A DNA stretch of 64,000 nucleotides from Pseudomonas sp. PIC25 (lineage in GTDB: Bacteria; Pseudomonadota; Gammaproteobacteria; Pseudomonadales; Pseudomonadaceae). The translations under genes were made by a program, and so were the position numbers. The notes beneath the pieces were generated by a model, which was not told the origin of the DNA, ran no database searches, and saw only the letters and a program-made list of their open reading frames with translations. Within the stretch, counting starts at the first letter, position 1. Each line of letters starts with the position of its first letter. This document shows, piece after piece, positions 55,369 to 64,000 of the stretch. Where the stretch lies: positions 1-64,000 of the forward strand of contig NZ_MUJY01000162.1 of the NCBI RefSeq assembly GCF_002286785.1, in the 5' to 3' direction.

Positions 55369-55668
55369 ATGAGTCTGAGCGATCGAGCCTACAGCGAGAA
55401 GCGCGACTACATCCGGATGCGCCTGGAAGCGCCGGTGATCCTGCAGTACGCCGGACGGGAGCTACCCGCCCTGTGCATTGACCTGTCGAGCACCGGCATG
55501 CAACTGGAAGCCGAGTGCTCCCTGAATGTCGGCGATAAGGTCAGGGTCCGGATACCTTCGGATCACAGCCAACTCAAGGGCCTGGAGGCCGAAGCCGAAG
55601 TGGTGCGCGTCAGCGACCTCGAAGGCGGGCGGCAATCCGTAGGTCTGTCGATCCTGGCGATGCGCTGA
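55369..55668 (+). CDS. PilZ-domain protein
   Basis: A 99-residue protein made almost wholly of one PilZ domain: KRDYIRMRLEAPVILQYAGR (the RxxxR-type c-di-GMP site as RDYIRMR) and CIDLSSTGMQLEAE (the D/NxSxxG site as DLSSTG). Likely a free-standing c-di-GMP receptor. Located between rssB and mlaA, with a bidirectional terminator after it. Confidence 0.85.
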   Translation: MSLSDRAYSEKRDYIRMRLEAPVILQYAGRELPALCIDLSSTGMQLEAECSLNVGDKVRVRIPSDHSQLKGLEAEAEVVRVSDLEGGRQSVGLSILAMR

Positions 55669-55682
55669 ACCAGCCCGAAACG

Positions 55683-55710
55683 ACGAAGGCGGCCAAATGG
55701 CCGCCTTCGT
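55683..55710. terminator. Bidirectional terminator between PilZ gene and mlaA
   Basis: ACGAAGGCGGCC and GGCCGCCTTCGT form a 12-base stem with a four-base loop. Confidence 0.9.
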
Positions 55711-55723
55711 ACTTTCCGCCGGA

Positions 55724-56425
55724 TCAGAAGTCGTCTTCGACTTCGCCGTCCTTCACGCGGAACTCGCGATTCTGCAGATACGCGTTGCGGATGAAGATGT
55801 ACTTGTCGCCGCTGATCATCTTTTCCGCCGACAATAGGCTCGCCCGGGTATCGATCACATCGACCGCACGGGTGACGTTGCGGGTCGGGATATGGTCGAT
55901 GTAGGGGTAAGGCTCCAGGAAACTGTCCGGGATTCGCCCACCGGCATCGCGCACGGTGCTCGGCCCCATCAGCGGCAGCACCAGATACGGACCGCTGCCC
56001 AGGCCCCAGGCACCGAGCGTCTGGCCGAAGTCTTCGTCGTTGCGCTGCAGTCCCATTTGGGTCGCCACATCGAAGAAACCGAGCACGCCGAAGGTGGTGT
56101 TGAAGATCAATCGTCCGGTATCGACGCCCGCGTCATGAAACTTGGCCTGGAGCAGGTCGTTCGCCAGGTTGCCGACATCGCCCAGGTTGCCGAAGACGTT
56201 ATGGACGCCGTCCTCGAGGAATTGCGGGGTGACCTTCTGATAGCCCTGGGCCAGAGGCTTCAAGGCATAGGTATCGAGGGTATCGTTGAAGCGGAAGACA
56301 GCGCGATTGAAGCCCTCCCAGGGGTCTTCCTCGGCGGCCTGTACCGCGACCGGCAATAGCACCAGGCTGGCACAGGCCAGCAGCCGGCCCAGACGACCGA
56401 CCCAGTTCGCACCGGACTCACGCAT
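55724..56425 (-). CDS. mlaA: Outer-membrane lipid-asymmetry protein MlaA (VacJ)
   Basis: A 233-residue protein from ATG 56,425 (AAGGAG 11 bases upstream). Signal sequence ending VAVQAAEEDP, here without an obvious lipobox cysteine: LLACASLVLLPVAVQAAEED. Core DPWEGFNRAVFRFNDTLDTY and GSGPYLVLPLMGPSTVRD are the MlaA/VacJ family blocks. Works with OmpC-type porins and the MlaFEDB-C system to remove phospholipids from the outer leaflet. The C-terminal EDDF is a short tail. Confidence 0.9.
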   Translation of the reverse strand: MRESGANWVGRLGRLLACASLVLLPVAVQAAEEDPWEGFNRAVFRFNDTLDTYALKPLAQGYQKVTPQFLEDGVHNVFGNLGDVGNLANDLLQAKFHDAGVDTGRLIFNTTFGVLGFFDVATQMGLQRNDEDFGQTLGAWGLGSGPYLVLPLMGPSTVRDAGGRIPDSFLEPYPYIDHIPTRNVTRAVDVIDTRASLLSAEKMISGDKYIFIRNAYLQNREFRVKDGEVEDDF

Positions 56426-56529
56426 TTGCAGTCTCTCCTTGAGATGAGTAGTGTGACGGCCCGCGGCCATCACAGGCCGCGCAGTATAAGGCTTCGGCCG
56501 CTGGGTTGGGCAGTGGGACGGTTCCGGAC

Positions 56530-56948
56530 ATGCAGAAAAAACGATTGCTCCATATTGCGCATATCCCGGTACGTTGGGGCGACATGGACTCCCATGGCCA
56601 TGTCAACAACACCCTTTATATGCAGTATCTGGAAGAGGCGCGGGTCGCCTGGTTCGAGCAGTTCGGCATCGCCATGAACAACGTCCCGCAGGGGCCGGTG
56701 GTTCTTCAGACGCTCCATACCTACCTCAAGCCGGTGGTGTATCCCGCCACGGTGGTGGCCGAACTCTTCGCCGGCGCGCTTGGACGCACCAGCCTGGTGG
56801 TGGAACACCGACTCTCCACGCTGGAAGATCCCGATCATTGCTACGGAGAGGGCCACTGCAAGCTGGTCTGATCGACCACGGCAACGACCGACCGGTCCCC
56901 GTACCGGACGATCTCCGGGCAGTGTTCGAAGAGACCTACGCCGGATAG
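56530..56948 (+). pseudogene. Acyl-CoA thioesterase (hotdog fold), frameshifted near its end
   Basis: From ATG 56,530 the frame gives HIPVRWGDMDSHGHVNNTLY (the 4HBT thioesterase motif with the D-x-x-G-H-V-N-N active site), FEQFGIAMNNVPQGPVVLQT and GEGHCKLV, then stops at 56,869-56,871. In the next frame the sequence continues sensibly as IDHGNDRPVPVPDDLRAVFE to a stop at 56,948. Loss of one G in GTCTG(G)ATC explains it. Either a real truncation of about 25 residues or a sequencing error; the active-site part remains. Confidence 0.75.
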
Positions 56949-57043
56949 CGCGGAACTGGCCCGCACCGTCCGTCACAAATCCTTCATCCAGACGTCACTT
57001 GCACCGGCTAGGTTGGATTGGACCTTTTACCGGAGCGAAGAGG

Positions 57044-57781
57044 ATGCCCGCCACCGCCATCGAGCCCCCCGCCTTCTCCGCCGTGCTCTTCGGCCTGTCC
57101 GGTTGCCTGGTGGATTTTGGTGCTCGCACCGTGCCAGTCGCCCTGCAATACGCCTTTCCTCGTCACCAAGACCTCGGCAGCGTCGAGCGCCACCCTGAGA
57201 CAGCTTTACGTGCCTGGCTCGAACGCACTCCCGATGACTCGGATCGGCATACCCTCGCCCAGGCGTTGATGCAAGCGGCAATCGAGCACACCGAACTCAC
57301 CCCAGGATGCCGGGAGCTGCTGGCTGATCTCTTCCGCCAGGACGTGCGCTGTGTCTGGCTGGACGAGCTGCCGAACGAGGCCAGCCACACGCTGGCCAGC
57401 ATCCTGCCGGATGGAGTGATCGGCATTACCGCTTCGCCCCCTCGCCCCTGGCCGGCGCCGGACGCCTGCTGGCAGGCGTTGATGGCGGTCGAGGCTAACG
57501 ACCCACGCCATTGCGTGGTGGTCAGCGGCGATCCACGCCTGCTCCGCTCGGGCCTGAACGCTGGCGTTTGGACCGTGGGCCTGGCCGCCTGCGGCCCCCT
57601 TTGCGGCCTGGCTCCTGCCGACTGGCAGGCACTCGCCCCGCTGGAGCGCGATCGACTCCGTGCCCAAGCCACGCTCGAGCTGTATCGCCTGGGTGCTCAC
57701 TCGGTGATAGATCACCTAGGCGATCTGGCCACCTGCCTGGAAGACCTGGCGGCCCGCCGACAGAAAGGGGAAAAGCCCTGA
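57044..57781 (+). CDS. HAD-family phosphatase-like protein (phosphonatase-like)
   Basis: A 245-residue protein. The N-terminus AFSAVLFGLSGCLVDFGART is a degenerate HAD motif I: the usual DxD (D-x-D-G-T) reads G-L-S-G-C-L, so the nucleophilic aspartate is missing. HCVVVSGDPRLLRSGLNAG resembles motif IV (often VGDxxxDxxxAxxAG), also altered. P. aeruginosa has a similar gene at this point. Likely a non-catalytic HAD homologue or one with altered chemistry. Confidence 0.65.
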   Translation: MPATAIEPPAFSAVLFGLSGCLVDFGARTVPVALQYAFPRHQDLGSVERHPETALRAWLERTPDDSDRHTLAQALMQAAIEHTELTPGCRELLADLFRQDVRCVWLDELPNEASHTLASILPDGVIGITASPPRPWPAPDACWQALMAVEANDPRHCVVVSGDPRLLRSGLNAGVWTVGLAACGPLCGLAPADWQALAPLERDRLRAQATLELYRLGAHSVIDHLGDLATCLEDLAARRQKGEKP

Positions 57782-57902
57782 GTTCGTTGACTCGAATCAG
57801 GCAGGCATCGCGTCACTGGATTACCCTTTAAGCATGAGCAGGGACCTTTGGCCACCCGCCAAGGTCCATGTCGGTGACTGACTTGAAGAAAGGGAGAAGT
57901 AC

Positions 57903-58169
57903 ATGGCCACACGCGATCTGCAGCAACAACTGGAGGATCTGCGCGATCAACTGGCTCGGGGCACGCCCCTGAGCGACGAGGAACGGACCTCGTTGCTGGC
58001 CTTGATTCGGGATATCGAAGTAGAGCTGGAACGGCAGACCTCCGACGAGCCGGACCCGACCCTGGTGGACGGAGTCAATCTGGCAGTCGAACGCTTCGAG
58101 GTCAGCCATCCCACGCTGGCCGGAACCTTGCGCAATATCCTGCAGAGCCTGGCCAACATGGGCATCTAG
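57903..58169 (+). CDS. DUF4404 protein
   Basis: An 88-residue acidic helical protein: LQQQLEDLRDQLARGTPLSD, LALIRDIEVELERQTSDEPD, VNLAVERFEVSHPTLAGTLR, ILQSLANMGI. This matches DUF4404, a small family common in pseudomonads just before queF. AGGGAG lies upstream. Function unknown. Confidence 0.85.
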   Translation: MATRDLQQQLEDLRDQLARGTPLSDEERTSLLALIRDIEVELERQTSDEPDPTLVDGVNLAVERFEVSHPTLAGTLRNILQSLANMGI

Positions 58170-58181
58170 AACGGGGGCGGG

Positions 58182-59012
58182 CTATTGCCGCACCAGCCGG
58201 CGATTGTCCGGCTGCAAGGCATCCGTGCTGCGGTACGGATTGATGTCCAGACCGCCCCGACGGACATAGCGCGCATAGACCGTCAACCGTTCCGGCCGTA
58301 GCAGGCGCAGTAGATCCAGGTAGATTCGCTCGACGCACTGCTCATGGAAGTCCGCATGCTGGCGGAAGCTCACCAGGTAGGCCAGCAGGCTGGCCGGGTC
58401 CAGGGCCGAGCCACGGTAATCCACCACCACACTGCCCCAGTCGGGCTGCCCGGTAACCGGGCAGTTGGACTTCAATAGGTGGCTGTACAGGCGTTCCTCG
58501 ACCTGCCGCTCCGGATCGCATCGCAGCAGGTCCGGCTGCGGGTGGTCGTAGCGGGAAATCGTCACGTCCAGATCGTCGATGCAGCGCCCCGGCAGCAACG
58601 CCACGCCCTCCGCCGCCACCTCATCCAGATTGCGTACCCGCACCGCCACCGGCTTGCCGGCCGCCGCGGACAAGTCCCTCTCCAGTGTCGTCTGCAGCTC
58701 GGCGCGGTCGGCGAAGGCCGTCTGGTTCAGTGAGTTGAGGTACAGCTTGAACGACTTGGACTCAATGATATTCGGCGAGGCAGCCGGGATGGCGAATTCG
58801 CCGATGGCCACGCAGGGTTTGCCGGAAGGCGCCAGCCAGGACAACTCGTAGCAGGTCCAGATATCCACGCCCCGGTAAGGGAGCGTCTCCGCGCTTAGCC
58901 CCAACTCGGCCCACTTGGGCGCACGGGGAATGGGGAACAGCAGCTCGGGGGTATAGACGGCAATGTATTCGCTGGATTTGCCTAAGGGCGAATGCTCGGC
59001 GGAGGAATGCAT
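58182..59012 (-). CDS. queF: NADPH-dependent 7-cyano-7-deazaguanine reductase
   Basis: A 276-residue, bimodular (long-form) QueF from ATG 59,012; a longer frame to 59,174 lacks sense. [20 protein letters not shown] opens the N-terminal module; [13 protein letters not shown] carries the nitrile-binding cysteine (C184) and catalytic Asp (D191). Reduces preQ0 to preQ1 in queuosine biosynthesis. Convergent with the DUF4404 gene. Confidence 0.95.
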   Translation of the reverse strand: MHSSAEHSPLGKSSEYIAVYTPELLFPIPRAPKWAELGLSAETLPYRGVDIWTCYELSWLAPSGKPCVAIGEFAIPAASPNIIESKSFKLYLNSLNQTAFADRAELQTTLERDLSAAAGKPVAVRVRNLDEVAAEGVALLPGRCIDDLDVTISRYDHPQPDLLRCDPERQVEERLYSHLLKSNCPVTGQPDWGSVVVDYRGSALDPASLLAYLVSFRQHADFHEQCVERIYLDLLRLLRPERLTVYARYVRRGGLDINPYRSTDALQPDNRRLVRQ

Positions 59013-59143
59013 GACAACATGACCTGACTGATGGAACGCGGCAAGTGTATACAGTTTCCCCGGTTGTTTCAGCCGGGGCACTTCCCCTGACGAGAAGATT
59101 ACATCTTCGTCAGTTTGGTCTTTTCTTAAGGATGTCAGGTTAT

Positions 59144-59172
59144 AAAAAGCCCGCCGCGCACTCACGACGGGC
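59144..59172 (-). terminator. Terminator after the PtrA-like gene
   Basis: GCCCGTCG and CGGCGGGC on the minus strand, eight-base stem with one mismatch, followed by TTTTT. Confidence 0.7.
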
Positions 59173-59208
59173 AAAGCAGCGGTGGAGCCCTCCGCTGCGG
59201 AGCAATCG

Positions 59209-59373
59209 TCAGCAGTGCCGTTCGTCCGATGCCTCGCTGCTCTGATGAGCGACTTGCGGCGCCTTGGTTTGCTGCTCGATGCGGGCGATCACACGGTCAC
59301 CACCGCCTTCGGCAGCGGCCGGCATGGTTTGAAACAGGGCCAGCAACAGGATGGGAAGGGAAAAGATTCGCAT
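59209..59373 (-). CDS. Small PtrA-like periplasmic protein of the copper locus
   Basis: A 54-residue secreted protein (signal [20 protein letters not shown], cleavage after AA). The mature part [14 protein letters not shown] and its single C-terminal cysteine recall PtrA, a copper-induced small protein next to copRS in P. aeruginosa. ATG 59,373 is preferred: GGAGG lies nine bases upstream, while ATG 59,379 is only three bases from it. Divergent from copR, so the 59,374-59,496 region should hold a CopR-controlled promoter. Confidence 0.6.
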   Translation of the reverse strand: MRIFSLPILLLALFQTMPAAAEGGGDRVIARIEQQTKAPQVAHQSSEASDERHC

Positions 59374-59496
59374 GGTCATGATCCTCCGGATGGGTTCGGG
59401 CGCTCTGATGCCCTCGGCAAGAGTTTGCGGACGCATCGCTGTCGGCTGGCTGACGCCTCTCTTACGTTTCTGTCAGCCCGAAGGAGGATTTCGCCG

Positions 59497-60177
59497 ATGA
59501 AGCTGCTCATCGTCGAGGACGAACCCAGCATCGGTCGCTATCTGTGCCAGGGGCTTGGCGAAGCCGGCTATGCGGTCGACTGGGTGAGCGACGGCCTGGA
59601 AGGCGAACAATTGGTCCTGTCCGGCGATTACGACCTACTGTTGCTGGATGTGATGCTGCCTGGCCGCAATGGCTGGCAGATCGTCCGCAAGCTGCGCGAG
59701 AAAGACCGCTCCACGCCGGTGCTCTTTCTAACTGCCCGCGACAGTGTCGAGGACCGCGTGCATGGCCTGGAAAGCGGTGCCGACGATTATCTGGTCAAAC
59801 CGTTCGCCTTCGCCGAGCTGTTGGCCCGGGTGCGCAGCCTGCTACGGCGCGGCACCGGTAGCCCGCAAGAAACCCGTCTGGCCATCGCCGACCTGGAACT
59901 CGACCTGCTGCGCCGACGCGTTCAGCGTGACGGCCAGCGGATCGACCTCACCGCCAAGGAGTTCGCCCTGCTCGAACTGCTGATGCGCCGCCAAGGCGAA
60001 GTGTTGCCGAAATCCCTGATCGCCTCCCAGGTCTGGGACATGAATTTCGACAGCGACACCAATGTCATCGAAGTCGCCATCCGCCGCCTGCGCGCCAAAG
60101 TTGACGACAACTATCCGCGCAAACTCATTCATACCGTCCGCGGCATGGGCTACGTGCTGGAGGATCAGGACGCATGA
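59497..60177 (+). CDS. copR: Copper-responsive response regulator CopR
   Basis: A 226-residue OmpR-type regulator. Receiver D51 in [16 protein letters not shown] in [12 protein letters not shown]-binding winged helix with [57 protein letters not shown] precedes ATG 59,497. Directly upstream and 4-base overlapping is copS. Regulates copper and zinc/carbapenem-related genes in pseudomonads. Confidence 0.9.
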   Translation: MKLLIVEDEPSIGRYLCQGLGEAGYAVDWVSDGLEGEQLVLSGDYDLLLLDVMLPGRNGWQIVRKLREKDRSTPVLFLTARDSVEDRVHGLESGADDYLVKPFAFAELLARVRSLLRRGTGSPQETRLAIADLELDLLRRRVQRDGQRIDLTAKEFALLELLMRRQGEVLPKSLIASQVWDMNFDSDTNVIEVAIRRLRAKVDDNYPRKLIHTVRGMGYVLEDQDA

Positions 60178-61541
60178 TCGCCCGCCTTTCTCTTGCATCG
60201 CGCCTGGCGCTGCTGTTCGCGGCCTGTACCGCCAGCGTCTCGCTGCTTGCCGGTGTGCTGTTCAGCCGTGCCAGCGAAGCGCACTTCGTCGACCTGGACC
60301 GGCAGCTCATGGACGCCCGTCTGGAGCACTTTCGCACGCTGCTGCAGGGCGTCGATACACAGGCGGCACTGGAGGCCCGGCGCGAGGAGCTGGAACTGGA
60401 GCTGATCCACCAACCCGACCTCGGGCTGCGCCTGCACGGCCCGGACGGCAAACTCTGGTTCGCCTACCCCGCCCGCCTCTCCCGCGAGGACCTGATGCTA
60501 CCTGCGCCCGGGCGATTCCACGACTGGCAGCTCGAAGACAGCTTCTACCGGGTACTACACGCCCCGCTGCTTTCGCGTTTCATCCTCGGCCCCAAGCTGA
60601 CACTGCTGCTGGATATCACTCATCACCAGCACTTCCTCGAAGGAGTGCAACGGGCGATCTGGGCGACCATGGCCCTCGCTGCTCTGGCCACCGCGCTGCT
60701 GGGTGGCTGGGCGGCGCGTCGAGGATTGCGGCCGCTGCGTGAGATGTCGGAAGTCGCCGCTGGCGTGTCGGCGCAATCCCTGACAGTACGCTTGGACGAG
60801 CGGTCGGTTCCGGTCGAGTTGCGCGGACTGGTACAAGCGTTGAACGCCATGCTGGCGCGCCTCGAAGAAGCCTTCAAACGGCTCTCGGCGTTTTCCGCGG
60901 ATATCGCCCACGAATTGCGGACACCGCTCACCGCCCTGCTGACCCGGACCCAGGTGGTGCTGTCGCAGCCACGCAATCAGGACGACTACCGGGAGGCCTT
61001 GCATGACAACCTGGATGCGCTCGAACAACTGACCCAGATGGTCAACGACATGCTCCTGCTGGCCAAGGCCGAGCATGGATTGCTCGCCCCCCATCGCGAA
61101 CCGCTGTCGCTGAGCGAGGAAATCGGCGGCCTGCTGGAATTCTACGAACCGGTGGCCGAGGAAGCGGACGTCCGCTTCGCCCTGGAGGGAGACGGAACGC
61201 TCTACGCCGACCGCAGCCTGCTACGCCGCATGCTCGGCAATCTGCTGGAAAACGCCTTGCGCCATACTCCTCCGGGCGGCCAGATCCTCATCCAGATACT
61301 GACCCACGCTGGTGGTCTGCAATTGGTGGTGGAGAACCCCGGAGCAGAAATCCCCGGCGAGCTGCTGCCACGCTTGTTTGACCGCTTCGCCCGCGGCGCC
61401 CCGACCGGCGAAACGAAGGGCAGTGAGCATGCCGGCCTTGGGCTGGCCATCACCCGTTCGCTGATGGAAGCCCACGGCGGACGCATTCAGTGCGAATCGA
61501 GCGATGGCCTGACCCGATTCATCCTCGAATTCCCCGCCTGA
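60174..61541 (+). CDS. copS: Copper sensor histidine kinase CopS
   Basis: A 455-residue kinase. Two membrane helices ([20 protein letters not shown] near residue 20 and [20 protein letters not shown] near 165) flank a periplasmic sensor region; HAMP around 185-235; HisKA with H247 ([18 protein letters not shown]); HATPase with [20 protein letters not shown] and [20 protein letters not shown]. Phosphorylates CopR. Convergent, one base apart, with the RND pump gene. Confidence 0.9.
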   Translation: MIARLSLASRLALLFAACTASVSLLAGVLFSRASEAHFVDLDRQLMDARLEHFRTLLQGVDTQAALEARREELELELIHQPDLGLRLHGPDGKLWFAYPARLSREDLMLPAPGRFHDWQLEDSFYRVLHAPLLSRFILGPKLTLLLDITHHQHFLEGVQRAIWATMALAALATALLGGWAARRGLRPLREMSEVAAGVSAQSLTVRLDERSVPVELRGLVQALNAMLARLEEAFKRLSAFSADIAHELRTPLTALLTRTQVVLSQPRNQDDYREALHDNLDALEQLTQMVNDMLLLAKAEHGLLAPHREPLSLSEEIGGLLEFYEPVAEEADVRFALEGDGTLYADRSLLRRMLGNLLENALRHTPPGGQILIQILTHAGGLQLVVENPGAEIPGELLPRLFDRFARGAPTGETKGSEHAGLGLAITRSLMEAHGGRIQCESSDGLTRFILEFPA

Positions 61542-61542
61542 C

Positions 61543-64000
61543 TCAGGCCGGCGACGGCTCCGGAATTTCCTGACGCAGCGGCCGCCAACGGCGCAGCAGC
61601 AGATAGAGCGTCGGGATCACGAACAGGGTGAAGAAGGTCCCCACCAGCAACCCACCAACGATCACCATGCCGATCTGCTGGCGGCTTTCCGCACCGGCAC
61701 CGGTAGCAATAGCCAGCGGCAACGAACCGAGCACCATGGCACCGGTGGTCATCAGGATCGGCCGCAGCCGCTGCACCGAGGCATCCAGCACCGCGCTGCG
61801 CAGCTCGTGCCCTTCACGCAGCAGGTGGTTGGCGAACTCGACGATCAGAATGCCGTGCTTGGTGATCAGGCCGATCAGCGTCACCAGCCCCACCTGGGAG
61901 TAGATGTTCAGGGTGCCGCCGAACAGCTTGAGCGCCAGCAGCGCACCCGCCATGGACAAGGGCACGCTGAACAGGATGATCAACGGATCGAAAAAGCTCT
62001 CGAACTGCGCCGCCAGCACCAGGTAGATGAAGGCCAGGGCGAGCACGAAGATCAGCGCGATACCCGCGCTCGACTCCTTGAAATCCCGCGAAGTGCCGGT
62101 GTAGTCGAACTGGGTGTCCTCCGGGAAGATCTGCCGGGCCTCGGCCTCCAAGTGTTCCAGCGACTCGCCGAGGGTGTAGCCGGCGCCGACATTGGCGGTG
62201 ATGGTGACCGCCCGCAATTGGTTGAAGTGGTTGAGTTCGCGGGGCGCGACGGTTTCCTTCACATCGATCAGGTTCGATAGCTGCACCATGGAACCATCGC
62301 CGGCACGCACGTAGACCCGGTCAAGGTCCGCCGGATTGCTGCGGTCGACGTCAGCCAGTTGCACCAGTACGTCGTACTGCTCGCCGTTCTGCTTGAAGCG
62401 GGTCACCTGGCGGCTGCCGAACAGGCTTTCCAGGCTGCGGCCAATGGTAGCCACATCGGTGCCCACCGCCACGGCCTGCTCGCGATTCACCTGGACCTTC
62501 AATTGCGGGGTGTTCAGCTTGAGGTCGCTGTCCACGCTTTCCAGGCCGGGGTAGTTGCGTATCTTCGCCAGCAACTGATCCACGTAGGTTTCCAGTTCGG
62601 CGTACTCCAACGAGGAGCGGATGACGAAGTTCACCGGCTGGTTGCGCGCGCTCTGCCCAAGCGGCGGGCGGTTCACCGGGAAAGCCCGGACGCCCGTGAT
62701 GTCCTGCAGCTTGGGCAGCAATTCCTGGCGGATCTCGAACTGGCTTCGCCCGCGCTTATCCCAGTCCTCCAGTTTCATGAAGGAAATACCCTGGGTCACC
62801 GTGGGGAAGCCGGCGACCACCAGGTAGCGGTTGGTCTCGGGAATGCTCGCGTAAGCCTGCTCCAGTTGCCGCGCATAGCGGCTGGTGTAGCCGATGGTGG
62901 CGCCGTCCGGGCCGTTGATCACACCGATGATGGTGCCGGTATCCTCGGTCGGCGCCAGCTCCGAGCGCAGCCCGAGGAACAGCCAAGCGCAGACCAGCAG
63001 GACCGCCAGCAGCACGGCCACGACCACCACCCAGGCGCTCAGCACCCGCTGCAGCAGGTGCTTGTAGCGATAGGTCACACCATTGAGGAAGCCTTCGATC
63101 AGGTTGTACACCCGGCTGTGCCGTTCGTTGGCCCGGTGCGGCTTGAGCAGGTGGCCGCACATCATTGGCGACAGGGTCAGTGCGACGAAGCCGGATACCA
63201 GCACCGCACCGGCGAGGGTCCAGGCGAACTCGGTGAACAGCTTGCCGGTAGTGCCCTGCATGAAGCCGATGGGCGCATAGACGGCCGCCAGGGTCAGGGT
63301 CATGGCGATCACCGCGAAGGCGATCTCGCGGCTGCCTTTGAGCGCTGCCTGCAATGGCTGCATACCCTCTTCGATATGCCGATGGATGTTCTCCAGCATG
63401 ACGATGGCGTCATCCACCACCAGACCGATGGCCAGGACCATGGCCAGGAGGGTCAGGGTGTTGATGGTGAAACCCATCAGTGACATCAGGGCGAAGGCGC
63501 CGATCAGCGAGACCGGGATGGTCACCAGCGGGATCAGCGTGGCGCGCAACGAGCGGAGGAACAGGAAGATGATCAGGATGACCAGCGCCACCGCTTCCCA
63601 GATGGTGGTGTAGACATTGTTGATCGACTCGCGGATGAACAGTGAGTTGTCGTTGGCCACGGCCATTTCCATGCCGTCGGGCAACAGGTCGCGGATCGCC
63701 GGCATCGCCTCGGCGAGACCATCGGATATCTCCAGCGGGTTGGCCGTGGCCTGCTTGACCATCCCGATCACCACGGCTGGCCGGCCCTTGTAGCGCACCA
63801 CGCTGCGCACGTCCGCCGGGCCGATCTCCGCCCGCCCCACATCCGACAGACGCAGCAGGTAGCCGCGCGAGTCGTCGAGAATCAGGTCGTTGAATTCGTC
63901 CGGTGTCCGCAGGTCGGTCTCCGACAGCACAGTGAACTCGCGTTGCTGCGACTCGATGCGGCCAGCCGGGATTTCCACGTTCTGCCGGCGCAGCGCATCC
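61543..64000 (-). CDS. RND (HAE1-family) efflux permease, 5' end outside window
   Basis: The C-terminal 819 residues of a large pump; the frame runs open to the window edge, so the start is outside. IPVSLIGAFALMSLMGFTIN, LTLLAMVLAIGLVVDDAIVM (the D407/D408-type proton-relay pair in TM4 as VDDA), PMMCGHLLKP, and C-terminal VGLVTLIGLITKHGILIVEF fit HAE1 transporters such as MexB or MdtC. Two large periplasmic loops are visible. Substrate unknown; the gene stops next to copS without a visible terminator. Confidence 0.92.
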   Translation of the reverse strand, partial: DALRRQNVEIPAGRIESQQREFTVLSETDLRTPDEFNDLILDDSRGYLLRLSDVGRAEIGPADVRSVVRYKGRPAVVIGMVKQATANPLEISDGLAEAMPAIRDLLPDGMEMAVANDNSLFIRESINNVYTTIWEAVALVILIIFLFLRSLRATLIPLVTIPVSLIGAFALMSLMGFTINTLTLLAMVLAIGLVVDDAIVMLENIHRHIEEGMQPLQAALKGSREIAFAVIAMTLTLAAVYAPIGFMQGTTGKLFTEFAWTLAGAVLVSGFVALTLSPMMCGHLLKPHRANERHSRVYNLIEGFLNGVTYRYKHLLQRVLSAWVVVVAVLLAVLLVCAWLFLGLRSELAPTEDTGTIIGVINGPDGATIGYTSRYARQLEQAYASIPETNRYLVVAGFPTVTQGISFMKLEDWDKRGRSQFEIRQELLPKLQDITGVRAFPVNRPPLGQSARNQPVNFVIRSSLEYAELETYVDQLLAKIRNYPGLESVDSDLKLNTPQLKVQVNREQAVAVGTDVATIGRSLESLFGSRQVTRFKQNGEQYDVLVQLADVDRSNPADLDRVYVRAGDGSMVQLSNLIDVKETVAPRELNHFNQLRAVTITANVGAGYTLGESLEHLEAEARQIFPEDTQFDYTGTSRDFKESSAGIALIFVLALAFIYLVLAAQFESFFDPLIILFSVPLSMAGALLALKLFGGTLNIYSQVGLVTLIGLITKHGILIVEFANHLLREGHELRSAVLDASVQRLRPILMTTGAMVLGSLPLAIATGAGAESRQQIGMVIVGGLLVGTFFTLFVIPTLYLLLRRWRPLRQEIPEPSPA

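Noticed and set aside
59374..59496. CopR box in the ptrA-like/copR divergent promoter
   Set aside because: TTACGTTTCTGTCAG near 59,462-59,476 is suggestive but does not match a remembered consensus well enough to annotate.
62359..63483. Plus-strand open frame of 374 codons antisense to the RND pump gene
   Set aside because: Shadow of the pump gene in high-GC DNA; Gln/His/Val-rich composition without domains.

Overview
The window reads as a Pseudomonas chromosome, probably a relative of P. aeruginosa. The right part carries the order merR-like, ihfA, pheT, pheS, rplT, rpmI, infC, thrS, tRNA-Val, and further on dusA, tal, rssC, rssB, PilZ, mlaA, thioesterase, HAD phosphatase, DUF4404, queF, ptrA-like, copR, copS. 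As I recall, that is close to the PA2737-PA2744 and PA2795-PA2810 order of P. aeruginosa. Species cannot be fixed from the sequence alone.

Positions 1 to about 36,900 are an accessory island abutting the 3' end of a tRNA-Pro(GGG) gene at 36,955-37,031. From left to right it holds: the end of an IS66-family element and a decayed second copy (1-265); a two-gene operon of a nucleoid-associated (37-kDa type) protein and a membrane protein (519-3003); a four-gene MukB/MukE/MukF/Toprim operon, i.e. a divergent Wadjet (JetABCD/MksBEFG-type) anti-plasmid system (3429-9882); a module around a WYL-domain repressor, with a TerB-like protein, an HNH-like membrane protein, two tiny membrane peptides, a zinc-ribbon/OB protein, a PD-(D/E)XK protein and shared 17-base operator-like sites (10,375-15,879); a three-gene operon of a Sel1 protein, an unknown protein and a frameshifted nuclease-like gene, divergent from a second WYL regulator (16,060-21,683); a mobile-element housekeeping stretch with DUF932, YqaJ-type exonuclease, RadC, zinc-ribbon and envelope proteins (21,748-29,271); an AlpA plus inovirus-Gp2-like replication pair and a very AT-rich orphan gene (29,455-31,699); and a Hachiman defence pair, HamA nuclease plus HamB helicase (32,204-36,470). 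No intact integrase is visible; it must lie outside the window or be lost.

Positions 36,955-64,000 are ordinary chromosome: translation genes (pheST, L20/L35, IF3, ThrS), a putrescine-type FAD oxidase, a PA2778/PA2779-type secreted pair, a chromate transporter, a secreted alginate-lyase/ricin-lectin protein, tRNA modification (DusA, QueF), transaldolase, the RssB/RssC stress-sigma control pair, MlaA, the copper two-component system CopRS with a PtrA-like protein, and the start-less end of an RND efflux pump.

The strongest candidates for undescribed biology are the WYL-controlled TerB/HNH/small-membrane-peptide module (10.4-15.9 kb), the Sel1/unknown/nuclease operon with its own WYL regulator (16-21.7 kb), the nucleoid-associated-protein/membrane-protein pair (0.5-3 kb) and the B-E-F-G ordered Wadjet-like operon. 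Two core or accessory genes (16,060-18,218 and 56,530-56,948) appear to carry single-base frameshifts.
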